A stretch of DNA of 64,000 nucleotides from Spelaeicoccus albus. Lineage in GTDB: Bacteria; Actinomycetota; Actinomycetes; Actinomycetales; Brevibacteriaceae. The translations under genes were made by a program, and so were the position numbers. Below the pieces are notes generated by a model. That model was not told where the DNA came from and searched no databases. It saw only the letters and a program-made list of their open reading frames with translations. Positions 27,357 to 37,580 of this stretch are shown here, piece by piece. Each line of letters opens with the position of its first letter. Positions within the stretch are counted from its first letter, which is position 1. The DNA is taken from assembly GCF_013409065.1 (NCBI RefSeq), contig NZ_JACBZP010000001.1, forward strand, positions 3,358,518 through 3,422,517. Direction: 5' to 3'.

Positions 27357-28646
27357 TTAATCGAGTTCCTTGTTATGAGTCTCGTGCAGGAACAGGTAAA
27401 CGACAAATGAGATCGCGCACAAGGCCGCGATATACCAACCGAAATACTCCGGATGGCTGATTTTCGTCATCCACGTGCCGACGTACGGAGCTGTGCCGCC
27501 GAAAATCGCGACGGTCAGCGAATACGGGAATCCGACGCCGGCTGCGCGCACATGCCACGGGAATTGCTCGGCGTTGACGGCTGCGCTGATGGACGTGAAG
27601 GCCGCAAGGATCACCATGCCGACCAGCACGACGACGAGGAGCGGCACGAATCCGGTGACGCTGCGGACCAGTGCGAGAGCCGGGACGATGCCGACCGCGA
27701 AAATGCCGGACGACGCCAGCAGCATCGGCTTGCGTCCGATCCGGTCGGACAGCATTCCCATGAACGGCTGGATGACGCAGAAAAACGCCAGTCCGATTGT
27801 CGAAATCATCAGCGATTTGCTGGCGGTGATCCCGCTGTTTTCCTGCGCATAGCTTGGCAGGTACGTCGTCCACGTGTAATAGGCGATGGTGCCGGCAATC
27901 GTGATACCGCAGATCATCAGCGACGCCTTCGGGTAATGGATGATCGCGTCGAACATCTTGGGTCGCCGGACCGCCTTGTCCGTCTGCCGCGTCTCCGCGG
28001 CTCCGGCCCGGATCCACAGGCCGACCATGCAGATCAACGCACCGACGATGAACGGAAGGCGCCATCCCCACGACGACATGCTGGATTCGGTGAGCAGTCC
28101 GGTGAGCAGCGCGGCGAACCCGGACGCGATGAGCTGGCCGATGGTCGTGGACACGTACTGGAACGACGAGAAGAAGCCGCGCCGCCCAGGAGGCGCCGAC
28201 TCGACGAGCCACGTCGTATTGGCCGCGAACTCGCCGCCGATCGAGAGGCCGGACACACACCGGCCGAATACCAGGATGACCGGCGACAACGCGCCGACCG
28301 TCTCGTACGTGGGGCACAGGCCGACGATCAAGCTGCCGGCGCCCATCAGCATGATGGTGAGGGTGAGGGTGTTCTTCCGTCCCCACCGGTCGGCAAGGAA
28401 CCCGATGAGCAGGCCGCCGATGGGGCGCAGGAAGAATCCGACTGCGAAAACGGCGAAGGCCTCGAGCACCGAGACCAGGTGGTTGTCCGCGGCGAAGATC
28501 TGCCCCGCGAAGATTCCGGCCAGGAACGAATAGGTGTACCAGTCGTACCACTCGATCACATTGCCGATGGATGAGGCCATGATCTGGCGGGTTTTGTGCT
28601 TTTGGGCGGCCTGATTGACGACTGCCGGCGGGGATTGCGAGGTCAT
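27357..28646 (-). CDS. MFS transporter, alpha-ketoglutarate/proline permease (MHS) type
   Basis: A 429-residue permease of the metabolite:H+ symporter family. It opens with the family's SSIGNVIEWYDWYTYSFLAG, then GFLADRWGRKNTL after helix 2, SIGGEFAANTTWLVESAPPG in helix 4-5, and MLSDRIGRKPML in the second half. Close relatives import alpha-ketoglutarate, citrate, shikimate or proline. It stands upstream of the isomerase on the same strand, so the pair could serve one organic acid, but this is not proven. Confidence 0.9.
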   Translation of the reverse strand: MTSQSPPAVVNQAAQKHKTRQIMASSIGNVIEWYDWYTYSFLAGIFAGQIFAADNHLVSVLEAFAVFAVGFFLRPIGGLLIGFLADRWGRKNTLTLTIMLMGAGSLIVGLCPTYETVGALSPVILVFGRCVSGLSIGGEFAANTTWLVESAPPGRRGFFSSFQYVSTTIGQLIASGFAALLTGLLTESSMSSWGWRLPFIVGALICMVGLWIRAGAAETRQTDKAVRRPKMFDAIIHYPKASLMICGITIAGTIAYYTWTTYLPSYAQENSGITASKSLMISTIGLAFFCVIQPFMGMLSDRIGRKPMLLASSGIFAVGIVPALALVRSVTGFVPLLVVVLVGMVILAAFTSISAAVNAEQFPWHVRAAGVGFPYSLTVAIFGGTAPYVGTWMTKISHPEYFGWYIAALCAISFVVYLFLHETHNKELD

Positions 28647-28870
28647 TCGGCCAGGGTACTGATCGACGCCGGGGCGGCGCAGCGCTTCCCGTTATGCGGA
28701 CGATGCGGTTTGTGTGCGCTGATGCGAGGACGGGGTGCATCACCGGACACATTCCGCATCGCGAACAAGGCCAGCCCCCTTGCGTCCACAGCCGGGACGT
28801 TCAGTCGAGTTATCCACAATCGATCGAACCGGCATGGCGGTCGGCGCGTTGAAGGCGAAGTATTTCCTCC

Positions 28871-29881
28871 ATGACTTTCCATTTGCCCGCCGATGTTGCA
28901 CAGATTGCGTCACGTCAGTACGGGCTCATCACGTCGCGGCAAGCCGAGATGCATGGGATGACGCGGAAGATGCAAAGTGATCGGGTGCAGCGCGGCGACT
29001 TGGTCCGGGTAGTTCATGGCGTGTTGGCCATCCGGTCGGAGTGGGACGAGCGGGATGCCGACGCCCGATACGACGCCCGGTTGTACGGTGCGGCGCTTCG
29101 AGGAATGGCACGCATGCCGTATTCGGCGTTCAGTCACCGCTCGGCGGCGTTCTTGCACTCGCTGGCGCTCTTGACGCGCCCGCACGACATCGACATCACC
29201 AAGGTCAGCTGTCGGACGGAGCGGCGCGCCGATGGTATCCGTTTACACCGGGCGGATGTCTCCGGCGAAGTGATGGCGCTTCGCAACAGGGCAGTCACTT
29301 CGTTGGACCGGACAGTCGTCGATTGTGCCGCCGCCCTGTCATTCACGGACGGCGTGGCAATGGTCGAATCTGCGATGCATAAGTTCGTTCCGAAACGTGA
29401 CAGATCACCCGAGTCCGCAGCCGCGGCGGCCGCGCGGTGCCGCGCCGTCTGGCTCGAACGGCTGAATCGGCTCCGGCCGCGCGGTGCCGCCGTGGCTCGC
29501 ACGTCCATCGAGTTCGCCGGCGCGGCGTCGGAATCGGCAGCCGAGTCGCTGGCCCGCGTCGTGTTCAAAGACCTCGGCCTTCCGGACCCGGTCCAGCAAA
29601 TCGAAACTCGCACCCGGAACCGGGTGTACTTCTCGGACTTCGGATTCCCGAGCCTCGGAGTGATAGTCGAAGTAGACGGTGAGATGAAATACCGCGAACC
29701 GTACTCGAAGGACGTCGCGGCCACGCTGTCTGCCGAACGGCAACGGCATAACGACATCCAAGAACTCGGCTGGGAGATCGTCAGGCTGACGTGGAAAGAC
29801 CTGCACCATCCGGGCGAGGTCTATCGTCGAATCGCGGACGCCGCTCGCCGGGCTCAGGCACGAAAGTCCCGTTCCCGGTGA
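28871..29881 (+). CDS. AbiEi-like N-terminus with a DUF559/Vsr-like nuclease C-terminus
   Basis: A 336-residue protein. The first 65 residues resemble the AbiEi antitoxin winged helix (QYGLITSRQAEMHGMTRKM, then VQRGDLVRVVHGVLAI). The middle has a conserved DRTVVDCAA block. The last 100 residues resemble the DUF559/very-short-patch-repair nuclease fold: GVIVEVDGEMKY supplies acidic residues and a Lys, followed by ERQRHNDIQELGWEIVRLTW. Such solitary proteins are frequent and lineage-expanded in actinobacteria; function is unknown. There is no adjacent nucleotidyltransferase toxin gene, so a type IV toxin-antitoxin role is not supported. Confidence 0.78.
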   Translation: MTFHLPADVAQIASRQYGLITSRQAEMHGMTRKMQSDRVQRGDLVRVVHGVLAIRSEWDERDADARYDARLYGAALRGMARMPYSAFSHRSAAFLHSLALLTRPHDIDITKVSCRTERRADGIRLHRADVSGEVMALRNRAVTSLDRTVVDCAAALSFTDGVAMVESAMHKFVPKRDRSPESAAAAAARCRAVWLERLNRLRPRGAAVARTSIEFAGAASESAAESLARVVFKDLGLPDPVQQIETRTRNRVYFSDFGFPSLGVIVEVDGEMKYREPYSKDVAATLSAERQRHNDIQELGWEIVRLTWKDLHHPGEVYRRIADAARRAQARKSRSR

Positions 29882-29994
29882 TCGCCGTGATGCCTTTTCG
29901 TGCCGACGATGCGGAATGTTCCCGACGATGCCGGACCAACCTGCATCTACAGATACAAACCGCATCGCGATCCTGGCGAGAGGGGTGCCGGGCC

Positions 29995-30816
29995 TTAGCG
30001 CCACCAGGTGTCGTACGGCGCGGCCGGCATCCGGCGCTTATGCTCGGACGCCGCGTACTTGCTCTCGATTGTGCGAGCCACATCCGGGTCGACATCGCCG
30101 CCTTCGAGATACGTGTCGATATCGTCGTAGGAAAGGCCGAGATTGGCCTCATCGGTCTGGCCGGGCTCGTCGTCAAGCAGATCGGCCGTCGGCGTTTTCA
30201 GGTAGAGCCTGTCCGGTGCGCCGAGCTCGGCCAGCAAGGCTCGGCCTTGGCGCTTGGTCAGCCCGGCCAGCGGCGTGAGGTCGGCGGCGCCGTCCCCGTA
30301 TTTGGTGTAGAAGCCGGTGACGGCCTCGGCGGCGTGATCGGTGCCGATGACCCGGTAATTGAATTGCCCGGCGATCGCGTACTGCGTGATCATCCGGGCA
30401 CGCGCCTTGACGTTGCCCTTGTTGAAGTCCGTGAGGGCCGTGCCGCACTCCGCAGCGAACTCGCCGGCCAGCGCATCGACGGTGGAGACGATATTGAACG
30501 TCATCAGCGTGGTCGGCGCGATGAATTCGCAGGCCAACGACGCGTCGTCCTCGTCGAGTTGCCTGCCGTACGGCAGCCGGACCCCGAGGAACTCGCACGG
30601 GTGCCCGGACGCCGTCAACTCTTCCGTGGCCAGCTGCGTCAGTCGGCCGGCCAGCGACGAATCCTGTCCGCCGCTGATCCCCAGCACCGCGCCGTGCGCG
30701 CCGCTGCCGGCCAGATAACTCTTCAGAAAGCCGATGCGCGCCTTGATCTCGGCTGCCGGGTCAATGGACGGTTGGACGCCTAGGGCGCCGATGATCTCTC
30801 GCTGCTTGTCCCGCAT
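29995..30816 (-). CDS. nadE: NH3-dependent NAD+ synthetase
   Basis: A 273-residue ATP pyrophosphatase that amidates deamido-NAD+ as the last step of NAD biosynthesis. The PP-loop GISGGQDSS is at about residues 46-54, and the [11 protein letters not shown] and [19 protein letters not shown] segments are typical NadE substrate-binding regions. Length matches the short ammonia-dependent form; the N-terminal glutaminase domain of the long form is absent. Confidence 0.95.
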   Translation of the reverse strand: MRDKQREIIGALGVQPSIDPAAEIKARIGFLKSYLAGSGAHGAVLGISGGQDSSLAGRLTQLATEELTASGHPCEFLGVRLPYGRQLDEDDASLACEFIAPTTLMTFNIVSTVDALAGEFAAECGTALTDFNKGNVKARARMITQYAIAGQFNYRVIGTDHAAEAVTGFYTKYGDGAADLTPLAGLTKRQGRALLAELGAPDRLYLKTPTADLLDDEPGQTDEANLGLSYDDIDTYLEGGDVDPDVARTIESKYAASEHKRRMPAAPYDTWWR

Positions 30817-30844
30817 GGCTCTACCCTATGACGGGCCCTCGAAC

Positions 30845-30895
30845 GCCTGAACGTGCGGAGGGCCTGAACGCGCGGATGGCCCGAGCGCGCGGAAG
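30845..30895. repeat. Three tandem 17-bp repeats between gabD and nadE
   Basis: Units at 30845-30861, 30862-30878 and 30879-30895 share the pattern GCCyGArCGyGCGGAnG. They are followed by a GC hairpin CGGGGCC-CGAAC-GGCCCCG near 30898-30916, which may end gabD transcription although it has no T-run. Confidence 0.6.
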
Positions 30896-30968
30896 GCCGG
30901 GGCCCGAACGGCCCCGACCCTCCCCACGACGGCTCTGCTTGCGCAGAACTGTTTGACATAGTCGCTTT

Positions 30969-32435
30969 TTACATCGACATGCCGATGTATTTCGTTTCGA
31001 GGAACTCGTCGATGCCCTCGGGCCCGCCCTCGCGGCCGAGTCCCGAGGCCTTGACGCCGCCGAACGGCGCCGACGGATTCGACACGACGCCTTGGTTCAA
31101 GCCGATCATGCCCGCCTCGAGTGCTTCGGACACGCGCAACGCCCTGTTCAACTCGGTCGTGAACACGTATGCGATCAGACCGAATTCGCTGTCGTTGGCC
31201 TTCTCGATCGCTTCGTCCTCGTCGTCGAACGGGATGAGCGGTGCAACGGGTCCGAAGATCTCTTCGTTGGCCAGCCGCGCGTCCGCCGGCACGTTCGACA
31301 GTACGGTCGGCGAATAGAAGAACCCGTCGCCGTCCGGCTTCGACCCGCCGGTGAGCACCGTCGCGCCCTTCGACACGGCGTCGTCGACCAGGTCGGCGAC
31401 CTTGTTCTGCTGGGTGCCGTCCACCATCGGGCCGACGTCGGTGCCCTCCACCGTGCCGCGGCCGACGGTCAGCGCGCCCATTCGTTCCGAGAGCCTCGCC
31501 GAGAACTGCTCCATGATGCCGCGCTGGACGTAGATGCGGTTGGCGGCCGTGCACGCCTCGCCGCCGTTGCGCATTTTCGCCGCCATGACGCCGTCGATGG
31601 CCTTATCCAGATCGGCGTCCTCGAAGACCAGCAACGGGGCGTTGCCGCCGAGCTCCATCGACGTGCGCAGTACCTTCTCGGCCGACTGCTCGAGCAGCTT
31701 GACGCCGACCTCGGTCGACCCGGTGAACGAAAGCTTGCGCGCTTTGCCCGACCGAATGAGCGGCTCCATCACGGCACCCGTGTGCGACGTCGTGATGACG
31801 TTGACCACGCCGTCCGGAAGTCCGGCCTCGCGCAAGATATCGGCAAGCGCCAACATCGACAACGGCGTGAGAGTGGCCGGCTTGATCACCGACGTGCAGC
31901 CTGCGGCGATGGCCGGACCGATCTTGCGGGTGCCCATGGCCATCGGGAAGTTCCACGGCGTGATCAGGATGCACGGACCGACCGGCTGCTTGGTCACGAT
32001 GAACCGCGCATCGCCCTTGGGTGACGTCTGATAATTGCCGGTGATGCGGACCGCTTCTTCGGAGAAGTGCCGGAAGAACTCGGCCGCGTACACGATTTCG
32101 CCCTTCGACTCGGCCAGCGGCTTGCCCATTTCCAGGGTCATGATCAGCGCGAGCTCGTCGATCCGCTCATGAAGCAGTTCGAAAGCGCGGCGCAGAATAT
32201 CGGCACGGAACCGCGGGCTCGTTGCAGCGAATTCCTTTTGTGCGGCGACGGCGGCGTCCAGAGCCGCGCGGCCGTCCGCTTCGGTCGCATCCGCGATGCT
32301 GCACAGCGACGTGCCGGTCGACGGATCGACCACGTCGATAGTGCCGCCGGCACCCCCGTCGATCCATTTTCCGCCGATGAACAGCTGCTTGGGCACTGAC
32401 GAGATGACTGCGGATTCGGAGGATGTAACTGTCAT
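30969..32435 (-). CDS. gabD: Succinate-semialdehyde dehydrogenase (NAD(P)+)
   Basis: A 488-residue aldehyde dehydrogenase of the SSADH group. NFPMAMGTRKIGPAIAAGC and SFTGSTEVGVKLLEQ form the nucleotide site, ELGGNAP contains the catalytic glutamate, and NGGEACTAANR (about residue 290) the catalytic cysteine. It oxidises succinate semialdehyde to succinate in GABA or related catabolism. No gabT is nearby. GGGAGA lies before the ATG; leuS ends 89 bp upstream on the same strand. Confidence 0.9.
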   Translation of the reverse strand: MTVTSSESAVISSVPKQLFIGGKWIDGGAGGTIDVVDPSTGTSLCSIADATEADGRAALDAAVAAQKEFAATSPRFRADILRRAFELLHERIDELALIMTLEMGKPLAESKGEIVYAAEFFRHFSEEAVRITGNYQTSPKGDARFIVTKQPVGPCILITPWNFPMAMGTRKIGPAIAAGCTSVIKPATLTPLSMLALADILREAGLPDGVVNVITTSHTGAVMEPLIRSGKARKLSFTGSTEVGVKLLEQSAEKVLRTSMELGGNAPLLVFEDADLDKAIDGVMAAKMRNGGEACTAANRIYVQRGIMEQFSARLSERMGALTVGRGTVEGTDVGPMVDGTQQNKVADLVDDAVSKGATVLTGGSKPDGDGFFYSPTVLSNVPADARLANEEIFGPVAPLIPFDDEDEAIEKANDSEFGLIAYVFTTELNRALRVSEALEAGMIGLNQGVVSNPSAPFGGVKASGLGREGGPEGIDEFLETKYIGMSM

Positions 32436-32524
32436 GAAAAATTCTCCCTCATCGTAAAGAAGGTGTTACTTGCGCTGTGGAGGTATCCGGGAGACGGTCG
32501 GCGCGAGGCACTGGACTGAAGCGA

Positions 32525-35026
32525 TCACTCTCCTATCACGATGTTCACGAGCTTCGGCGCCCGTACGATCACCTTACGCACACCGCGCCCGCCGATAAAC
32601 CTCACGATCGCGTCGGACGACGTCGCGAGCTTTTCCAGCTCGTCCGCGGCGATGCCCGGGGCAACCTCGAGCCGGTCGCGCACCTTGCCTTGTACTTGGA
32701 CGACGCACGTGACCGTCTCATCGACCAGCAGCGACTCGTCGACGTCCGGCCACGCGGCCAGTGCAACGCCCGGCTCATGGCCCAACCGGGCCCACATGTC
32801 CTCGGCAGTGTACGGCGAGTACAGGCTGAGCAGGATGGTGACGGCTTCGGCGGCCTCGCGCACTGCCGGATCGGACGCGCCCGCCCCGGAGTCGATGGTC
32901 TTGCGGACGGCGTTGACCAATTCCATGGCACGGGCCACGACGACGTTGAACTTGTTGTTCTCGATCAGCGCGGCGGCTTCCGAGACGGTCTTGTGCGTCT
33001 GCTTGCGTAGCGCCGTATCCCCGCCGGCCGGGTCGGTTCCCGGCGCGGACGCGACGTCCCCGGCCAAACGCCAGGCGCGGGCCAAAAACTTCGCCGAGCC
33101 GGCCGGCGACACATCGGCCCAATCGACGTCGTCCTCGGGCGGGCCGGCGAACGCCATGGTCAAGCGGACGGCGTCCACACCAAATTCGTCCATTTCGGCG
33201 CCGAGGTCGACGCCGTTGCCCAGCGACTTGCTCATGGCCTTGCCCTCGTTGATGACTTGGCCCTGGTTGAGCAGCCGGGTGAAGGGCTCTTGGAAGTTCA
33301 GCATGCCCATGTCGTAGAGCGCTTTGGTGAAGAACCGGCTGTAGAGCAGATGCAAGATGGCGTGCTCGACGCCGCCGACATACTGGTCGACAGGCAGCCA
33401 TTCGGCCACTTTCTCGGTATCGAACGCACGCTCGGTGTCCCCCGGCGACGTGTACCGCAGGTAATACCAGGACGAGTCGACGAACGTGTCCATCGTGTCG
33501 GTGTCGCGCGTGGCGGCGCCACCGCAGCTCGGGCACGGCACGTTCACCCAGTCTTCGGCAGCTGCCAGCGGCGACGTGCCCTTGGGCGCGAGCTGCTCGC
33601 CTTTGAGGTTGTCCGGCAGCCGGACGGGCAGTTGATCGTCCGGGACGGGAACCTCGCCGCATTCGCTGCAGTGGATGATCGGGATCGGTGCGCCCCAGAA
33701 CCGCTGACGCGACAGCAGCCAGTCGCGCAGCCGAAAGGTGATGGTTTTTTCACCGGTGCCGCGTTCGGTGACCATGTCGATGGCGCGCGCGATCGCGTCG
33801 TCCTTGGTCAGGCCGTTCAGCTCACCGGAATTGATCAATTTGCCGTCCCCGCTGGTGGCGACGCCGGTCTCGGCGGGATCGCCTTCGCCGGTGTCGACGA
33901 CGGCTCGGACCGGCAAGTCGAAGGCACGCGCGAAGTCGAGGTCGCGCTGGTCGTGCCCCGGAACCGCCATGATGGCGCCGGTGCCGTAATCGGCGAGCAC
34001 GTAGTCGGCGGCCCAGACCGGCAGCTTCTCGCCCGTGAGCGGATTTATCGCATAGCGGCCCAGGAACACGCCGGTCTTCGGGCGTTCGGTGCTCTGCCGC
34101 TCGATCTCGCTGAGCGTCTTGACCTGCTCGCGATACTCGTCGAGCTCGGCGCGGCGCGCATCGGTGACGAGGTCTTCCGTCAGGTCCGCGTCGGCGGCCA
34201 CCACCATGAACGTGGCGCCGAACACCGTGTCGGGCCGGGTCGTGAAGACCTCGATCTGCCGCTCTGCTGCGCCGTCCTCCGCTTCGACGACGAAGCGCAA
34301 CTGCGCGCCGGACGACCGTCCGATCCAGTTGCGCTGCATGGCCAGGACTCGCGACGGCCAGCGGCCCTCCAAGTCGTCGATATCGTCAAGCAGGCGTTGC
34401 GCATAGTCGGTGACCTTGAAATACCACTGGTTGAGGTTCTTCTTGGTCACCGGCGTGCCGCACCGCTCGCAGGCGCCGTTGACCACTTGTTCATTGGCCA
34501 GGACCGTCTGATCCTTCGGGCACCAGTTGACCGGCGAATCCTTCTTGTAGGCCAAACCGCGCGCGTAAAACTTCAAAAACAGCCATTGCGTCCACCGGTA
34601 GTATTCCGGATCGGAAGTGTGCAGGCGCCGCTTCCAGTCCACGGCGATGGCGTACCGGCGGAACGATTCGGCCTGGGTGTCGATGTTCTTGTACGTCCAT
34701 TCGCCCGGATGGGAGTTGCGCTTGATGGCCGCGTTCTCAGCGGGCAGGCCAAAGGAATCCCAGCCGATCGGGTGCATCACGTTGTAGCCGCGGTGCATCC
34801 AGTACCGCGCCACGACGTCGCCGAAGGCAAATGCTTCCGCGTGCCCCATGTGCAGGTCGCCGGACGGGTACGGGAACATGTCGAGCACGTACTTCTTCGG
34901 CCGATTATCGCCCGAACGGCCGCTGTCGAACAGGTCGAGTTCGTCCCACACCGGGCGCCACCGAGCTTCAAGGGTGCGGAAGTCGTATTCCGCATCCTGC
35001 TGCGAGCTGCTGGTGGTTTCGGTCAT
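32525..35026 (-). CDS. leuS: Leucyl-tRNA synthetase
   Basis: An 833-residue class I synthetase. The HIGH motif appears as HMGHA (residues 59-63) in [20 protein letters not shown] as AMSKSLGNG (about 596-600). The zinc-binding CPKDQ...CERCG pair, the editing domain and the terminal anticodon-binding region are all present. Its leader carries two adjacent hairpins, the second followed by five T residues (35099-35153), suggesting transcription attenuation. Confidence 0.98.
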   Translation of the reverse strand: MTETTSSSQQDAEYDFRTLEARWRPVWDELDLFDSGRSGDNRPKKYVLDMFPYPSGDLHMGHAEAFAFGDVVARYWMHRGYNVMHPIGWDSFGLPAENAAIKRNSHPGEWTYKNIDTQAESFRRYAIAVDWKRRLHTSDPEYYRWTQWLFLKFYARGLAYKKDSPVNWCPKDQTVLANEQVVNGACERCGTPVTKKNLNQWYFKVTDYAQRLLDDIDDLEGRWPSRVLAMQRNWIGRSSGAQLRFVVEAEDGAAERQIEVFTTRPDTVFGATFMVVAADADLTEDLVTDARRAELDEYREQVKTLSEIERQSTERPKTGVFLGRYAINPLTGEKLPVWAADYVLADYGTGAIMAVPGHDQRDLDFARAFDLPVRAVVDTGEGDPAETGVATSGDGKLINSGELNGLTKDDAIARAIDMVTERGTGEKTITFRLRDWLLSRQRFWGAPIPIIHCSECGEVPVPDDQLPVRLPDNLKGEQLAPKGTSPLAAAEDWVNVPCPSCGGAATRDTDTMDTFVDSSWYYLRYTSPGDTERAFDTEKVAEWLPVDQYVGGVEHAILHLLYSRFFTKALYDMGMLNFQEPFTRLLNQGQVINEGKAMSKSLGNGVDLGAEMDEFGVDAVRLTMAFAGPPEDDVDWADVSPAGSAKFLARAWRLAGDVASAPGTDPAGGDTALRKQTHKTVSEAAALIENNKFNVVVARAMELVNAVRKTIDSGAGASDPAVREAAEAVTILLSLYSPYTAEDMWARLGHEPGVALAAWPDVDESLLVDETVTCVVQVQGKVRDRLEVAPGIAADELEKLATSSDAIVRFIGGRGVRKVIVRAPKLVNIVIGE

Positions 35027-35098
35027 CGGCTGTCCTTCTGTCTGGTTGGCTGTCGGGTTAATGACGCATCGTTTCGGCCGGCGCGCCGTCCGGACGTT

Positions 35099-35153
35099 AA
35101 AAAGCCCCTTACCGGTGCAAGGGGCGTACCGCGCGACAAGGCGTGCGCGCGGT
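35099..35153 (-). promoter_or_regulatory. leuS leader: hairpin plus rho-independent terminator
   Basis: Read toward leuS, an 8-bp perfect hairpin (ACCGCGCG arms, 35128-35153) is followed 2 nt later by GCCCCTT-GCACCGGT-AAGGGGC and TTTTT (35125-35099). This is the layout of an attenuator, 72 bp before the leuS start. No leucine-rich leader peptide is visible, so the sensor is unknown; it could instead end read-through transcription. Confidence 0.65.
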
Positions 35154-35361
35154 CAGTCGGTAAGTCGCTTTTCTTTCACACGCCCATGGTATCCCACCCA
35201 CGGGTATCTGGTTTTGTCTCGATTGGCTCACGGACCGCGCGAATCCGCGATGCCCGGGCACGCTTACCGGTCAAAAGTTCGTAGGATGAGGGCTAAGGAC
35301 CCTGCACGCGCCATTGCCCGGCGTCCACTGCTACAACGTTCACCGCTACAAAGGAGCTTCC
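35154..35361. promoter_or_regulatory. Divergent leuS / fadD spacer
   Basis: About 200 bp with no gene. It must hold both promoters. A TTGACC hexamer on the minus strand near 35267-35272 is a possible -35 element for leuS, with no clear -10 partner. Confidence 0.3.
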
Positions 35362-37188
35362 GTGCCCGAACCGGCCGCAGAGTCGCGTACCAATCCGTCG
35401 ACCTTGGCGGAAAGCAGCGCGCCGCTGACCATGACCGTCGACACCGGCAGCAACATCACCGACCTGCTGCAACGTCAGGTGAACAGCCATCCCGAACGGC
35501 CACTGTATTCACGCCGCACGAACGGCATCTGGACGGACGTGTCGGCACGGGAGTTCCACCGCGACGTCACGGCCGTCGCCAAGGGGTTGATCGGCAGCGG
35601 TGTCGCCGGCGGCGACAGGGTCGGGCTGATGGCGCACACGAGCTATGAGTGGACGCTCGTCGATTTCGCAATTTGGTATGCCGGCGCCGTCACGGTCCCG
35701 GTGTACGAGACGTCGTCCGCCGAACAACTGTCGTGGATCGTCGGCGATTCCGGTACGACGTCCCTGTTCACGGAAAGCCGGGCCAATATGGATGTGCTGG
35801 CCGCCGCGTACCCGGACGACGACGGCCCCGCCCGGGTCTGGTGTTTCGAAGACGGCGGGCTGGATGTCGTCCGCGAAGCCGGACGTTCGGTCGATGACGA
35901 TACGTTGGAGGAACGGCGCCGAGCAGCCGGCCTCGAATCGCTGGCCACGATCATCTACACATCGGGCACGACGGGCCGGCCGAAGGGATGCGAACTCACG
36001 CACGGCAATTTCGTGCTGCTCAGTGAATCGGCGATCGACAAGATTCCCGAGGTGTTCGCCGAAGATGCCCGGACCCTGATGTTCTTGCCGTTGGCGCACG
36101 TGTTCGCCCGGTATATCCAGGTCCTGTGCGTAGCTGCCGGCACGACGATGGGCCACACCAGTGATCTGAAGGACGTCACTCGGGATCTCGGCAGTTTCCA
36201 GCCGACCTTCGTGCTGGCCGTTCCCCGGGTATTTGAAAAGGTGTTCAACTCGGCGGAGCAGAGCGCGACGGCCGATAAGAAGGGCGGCATCTTCGCGAGG
36301 GCTGCCGACGTGGCGGTCAAGTACTCGGAATCGCTCGACACCGGCAAGCCAAGCCTCGGCCTGAAGCTTCAGCACACGGTGTTCGACAAACTCGTGTACT
36401 CCAAGTTGCGCAAGGCACTTGGCGGACAAGTCACCCACGCCGTGTCGGGCGGCGGGCCGCTTGGCGAATATCTTGGGCACTTCTACCGGGGTATCGGCCT
36501 GATCGTGATGGAAGGGTACGGACTGACCGAGACGACTGCCCCATTGACGGTGAATCTGCCGTCGAACAGCAAGATCGGCACGGTGGGCCCTCCGCTGCCC
36601 GGTTGTGCCGTGCGCATTGCACCGGACGGCGAGGTGCTGGCCAAGGGCATCTGCGTATTCCGCGGATATTGGCACAACAAGGCGGCAACGAACGAAGCGT
36701 TCTCGGGCGGCTGGTTCCATACCGGCGACCTCGGCTCGATCGATGAGGACGGGTACCTCACGATCGTGGGCCGGAAGAAGGAGATCCTGGTCACGGCCGG
36801 CGGTAAGAACGTGGCCCCGGCCCCGCTCGAGGACCGCCTCCGCCGCAATATTCTTGTCGGCCAGGCCGTCGTCGTAGGCGACCAGCGCAAGTTCATCGCC
36901 GCGCTCATCACGCTAGATTCCGAAATGCTGCCGACGTGGTTGAAGAACAACGGGCTTGGCGAGATGTCGCTGCCGGAGGCCGCCGACAATCCGGCGGTCC
37001 TCGACGAGATCCAGCGCGCCGTCGATGACGCCAATCAGTCGGTATCGCGCGCCGAATCGATCCGCAAATTCGCAATCCTTCCGATCGAGTTGACCGAAGA
37101 GAGCGGACATCTCTCTGCAAAGCAAAGCGTCAAGCGCCATGTAGTGAATCGCGATTTCGCCGAACAGATCGACGACCTCTACCGCTGA
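35362..37188 (+). CDS. Long-chain fatty-acid-CoA ligase (FadD15 type)
   Basis: A 608-residue acyl-CoA synthetase activating fatty acids through acyl-AMP. Motifs: IIYTSGTTGRPKGCELTHGN (about residue 195; P-loop), EGYGLTETTAP (about 385), TGDLGSIDEDGYLTIVGRKK (about 455) and the C-terminal lysine region (HLSAKQSVKR). The GTG at 35362 is fixed by AAGGAG 6 nt upstream. It could feed acyl-CoA to the Ole olefin pathway encoded 12 kb to the right, which starts from acyl-CoA; that link is inference. Confidence 0.94.
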   Translation: MPEPAAESRTNPSTLAESSAPLTMTVDTGSNITDLLQRQVNSHPERPLYSRRTNGIWTDVSAREFHRDVTAVAKGLIGSGVAGGDRVGLMAHTSYEWTLVDFAIWYAGAVTVPVYETSSAEQLSWIVGDSGTTSLFTESRANMDVLAAAYPDDDGPARVWCFEDGGLDVVREAGRSVDDDTLEERRRAAGLESLATIIYTSGTTGRPKGCELTHGNFVLLSESAIDKIPEVFAEDARTLMFLPLAHVFARYIQVLCVAAGTTMGHTSDLKDVTRDLGSFQPTFVLAVPRVFEKVFNSAEQSATADKKGGIFARAADVAVKYSESLDTGKPSLGLKLQHTVFDKLVYSKLRKALGGQVTHAVSGGGPLGEYLGHFYRGIGLIVMEGYGLTETTAPLTVNLPSNSKIGTVGPPLPGCAVRIAPDGEVLAKGICVFRGYWHNKAATNEAFSGGWFHTGDLGSIDEDGYLTIVGRKKEILVTAGGKNVAPAPLEDRLRRNILVGQAVVVGDQRKFIAALITLDSEMLPTWLKNNGLGEMSLPEAADNPAVLDEIQRAVDDANQSVSRAESIRKFAILPIELTEESGHLSAKQSVKRHVVNRDFAEQIDDLYR

Positions 37189-37210
37189 CGGCGCCCGTGC
37201 GTCGGGTACG

Positions 37211-37567
37211 TTACGGCGTGTAACCGCCGTCGCCCAGCCCGGCTTCGCGCTCGTATTTGTTCGTCAGCGGGTTATTGCCGGCGGCGAAGTAGCGGATCGG
37301 AAAGGCAAGTCCGTAGCGGCGCCATTGGTCGCGATGGACTTTTTCGTGCCGGAGGCGCTCATGTGTGAGCAGTCGCGGGTCGCTCCCGGTGACGACGGTG
37401 TCGCCCCAGCACACGCCGCCGCGCGGATATGCCCACGTCGGGACGCCGGTGCACACGCGGATGCCGTCGATCCACCGGCTCCTGCCGCCCAGGCAAGCGG
37501 AATAGAGGCTCGCCGCGTGTCCGATTGCCTGCGACGCTGCGTAGTTGACCCGTTTCATACGTTTCAC
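37211..37567 (-). CDS. Small HExxH-motif protein of unknown function
   Basis: A 118-residue protein. One moderately hydrophobic N-terminal segment (NYAASQAIGHAASLYSACLG) precedes a conserved domain ending in RHEKVHRDQWRRYG, then PLTNKYEREAGLGDGGY. HEKVH fits the HExxH zinc-protease signature, and a downstream Glu (YEREAG) could be a third ligand. Homologues in actinobacterial genomes are often mislabelled Fe-S oxidoreductases, though it has no cysteine cluster. The GTG at 37567 is preceded by GGAGGGAGAG and, just before that, by the hairpin end of a repeat array. It lies downstream of the FUSC gene on the same strand. Confidence 0.7.
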   Translation of the reverse strand: MKRMKRVNYAASQAIGHAASLYSACLGGRSRWIDGIRVCTGVPTWAYPRGGVCWGDTVVTGSDPRLLTHERLRHEKVHRDQWRRYGLAFPIRYFAAGNNPLTNKYEREAGLGDGGYTP

Positions 37568-37580
37568 GGTAACTCTCCCT

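Noticed and set aside
28871-29881. Type IV toxin-antitoxin system
   Set aside because: The protein has an AbiEi-like N-terminus, but no AbiEii-type nucleotidyltransferase gene is adjacent.
33257-35284. 675-codon plus-strand frame opposite leuS
   Set aside because: Pure antisense of leuS with Arg/Val/Gly-rich composition typical of shadow frames.
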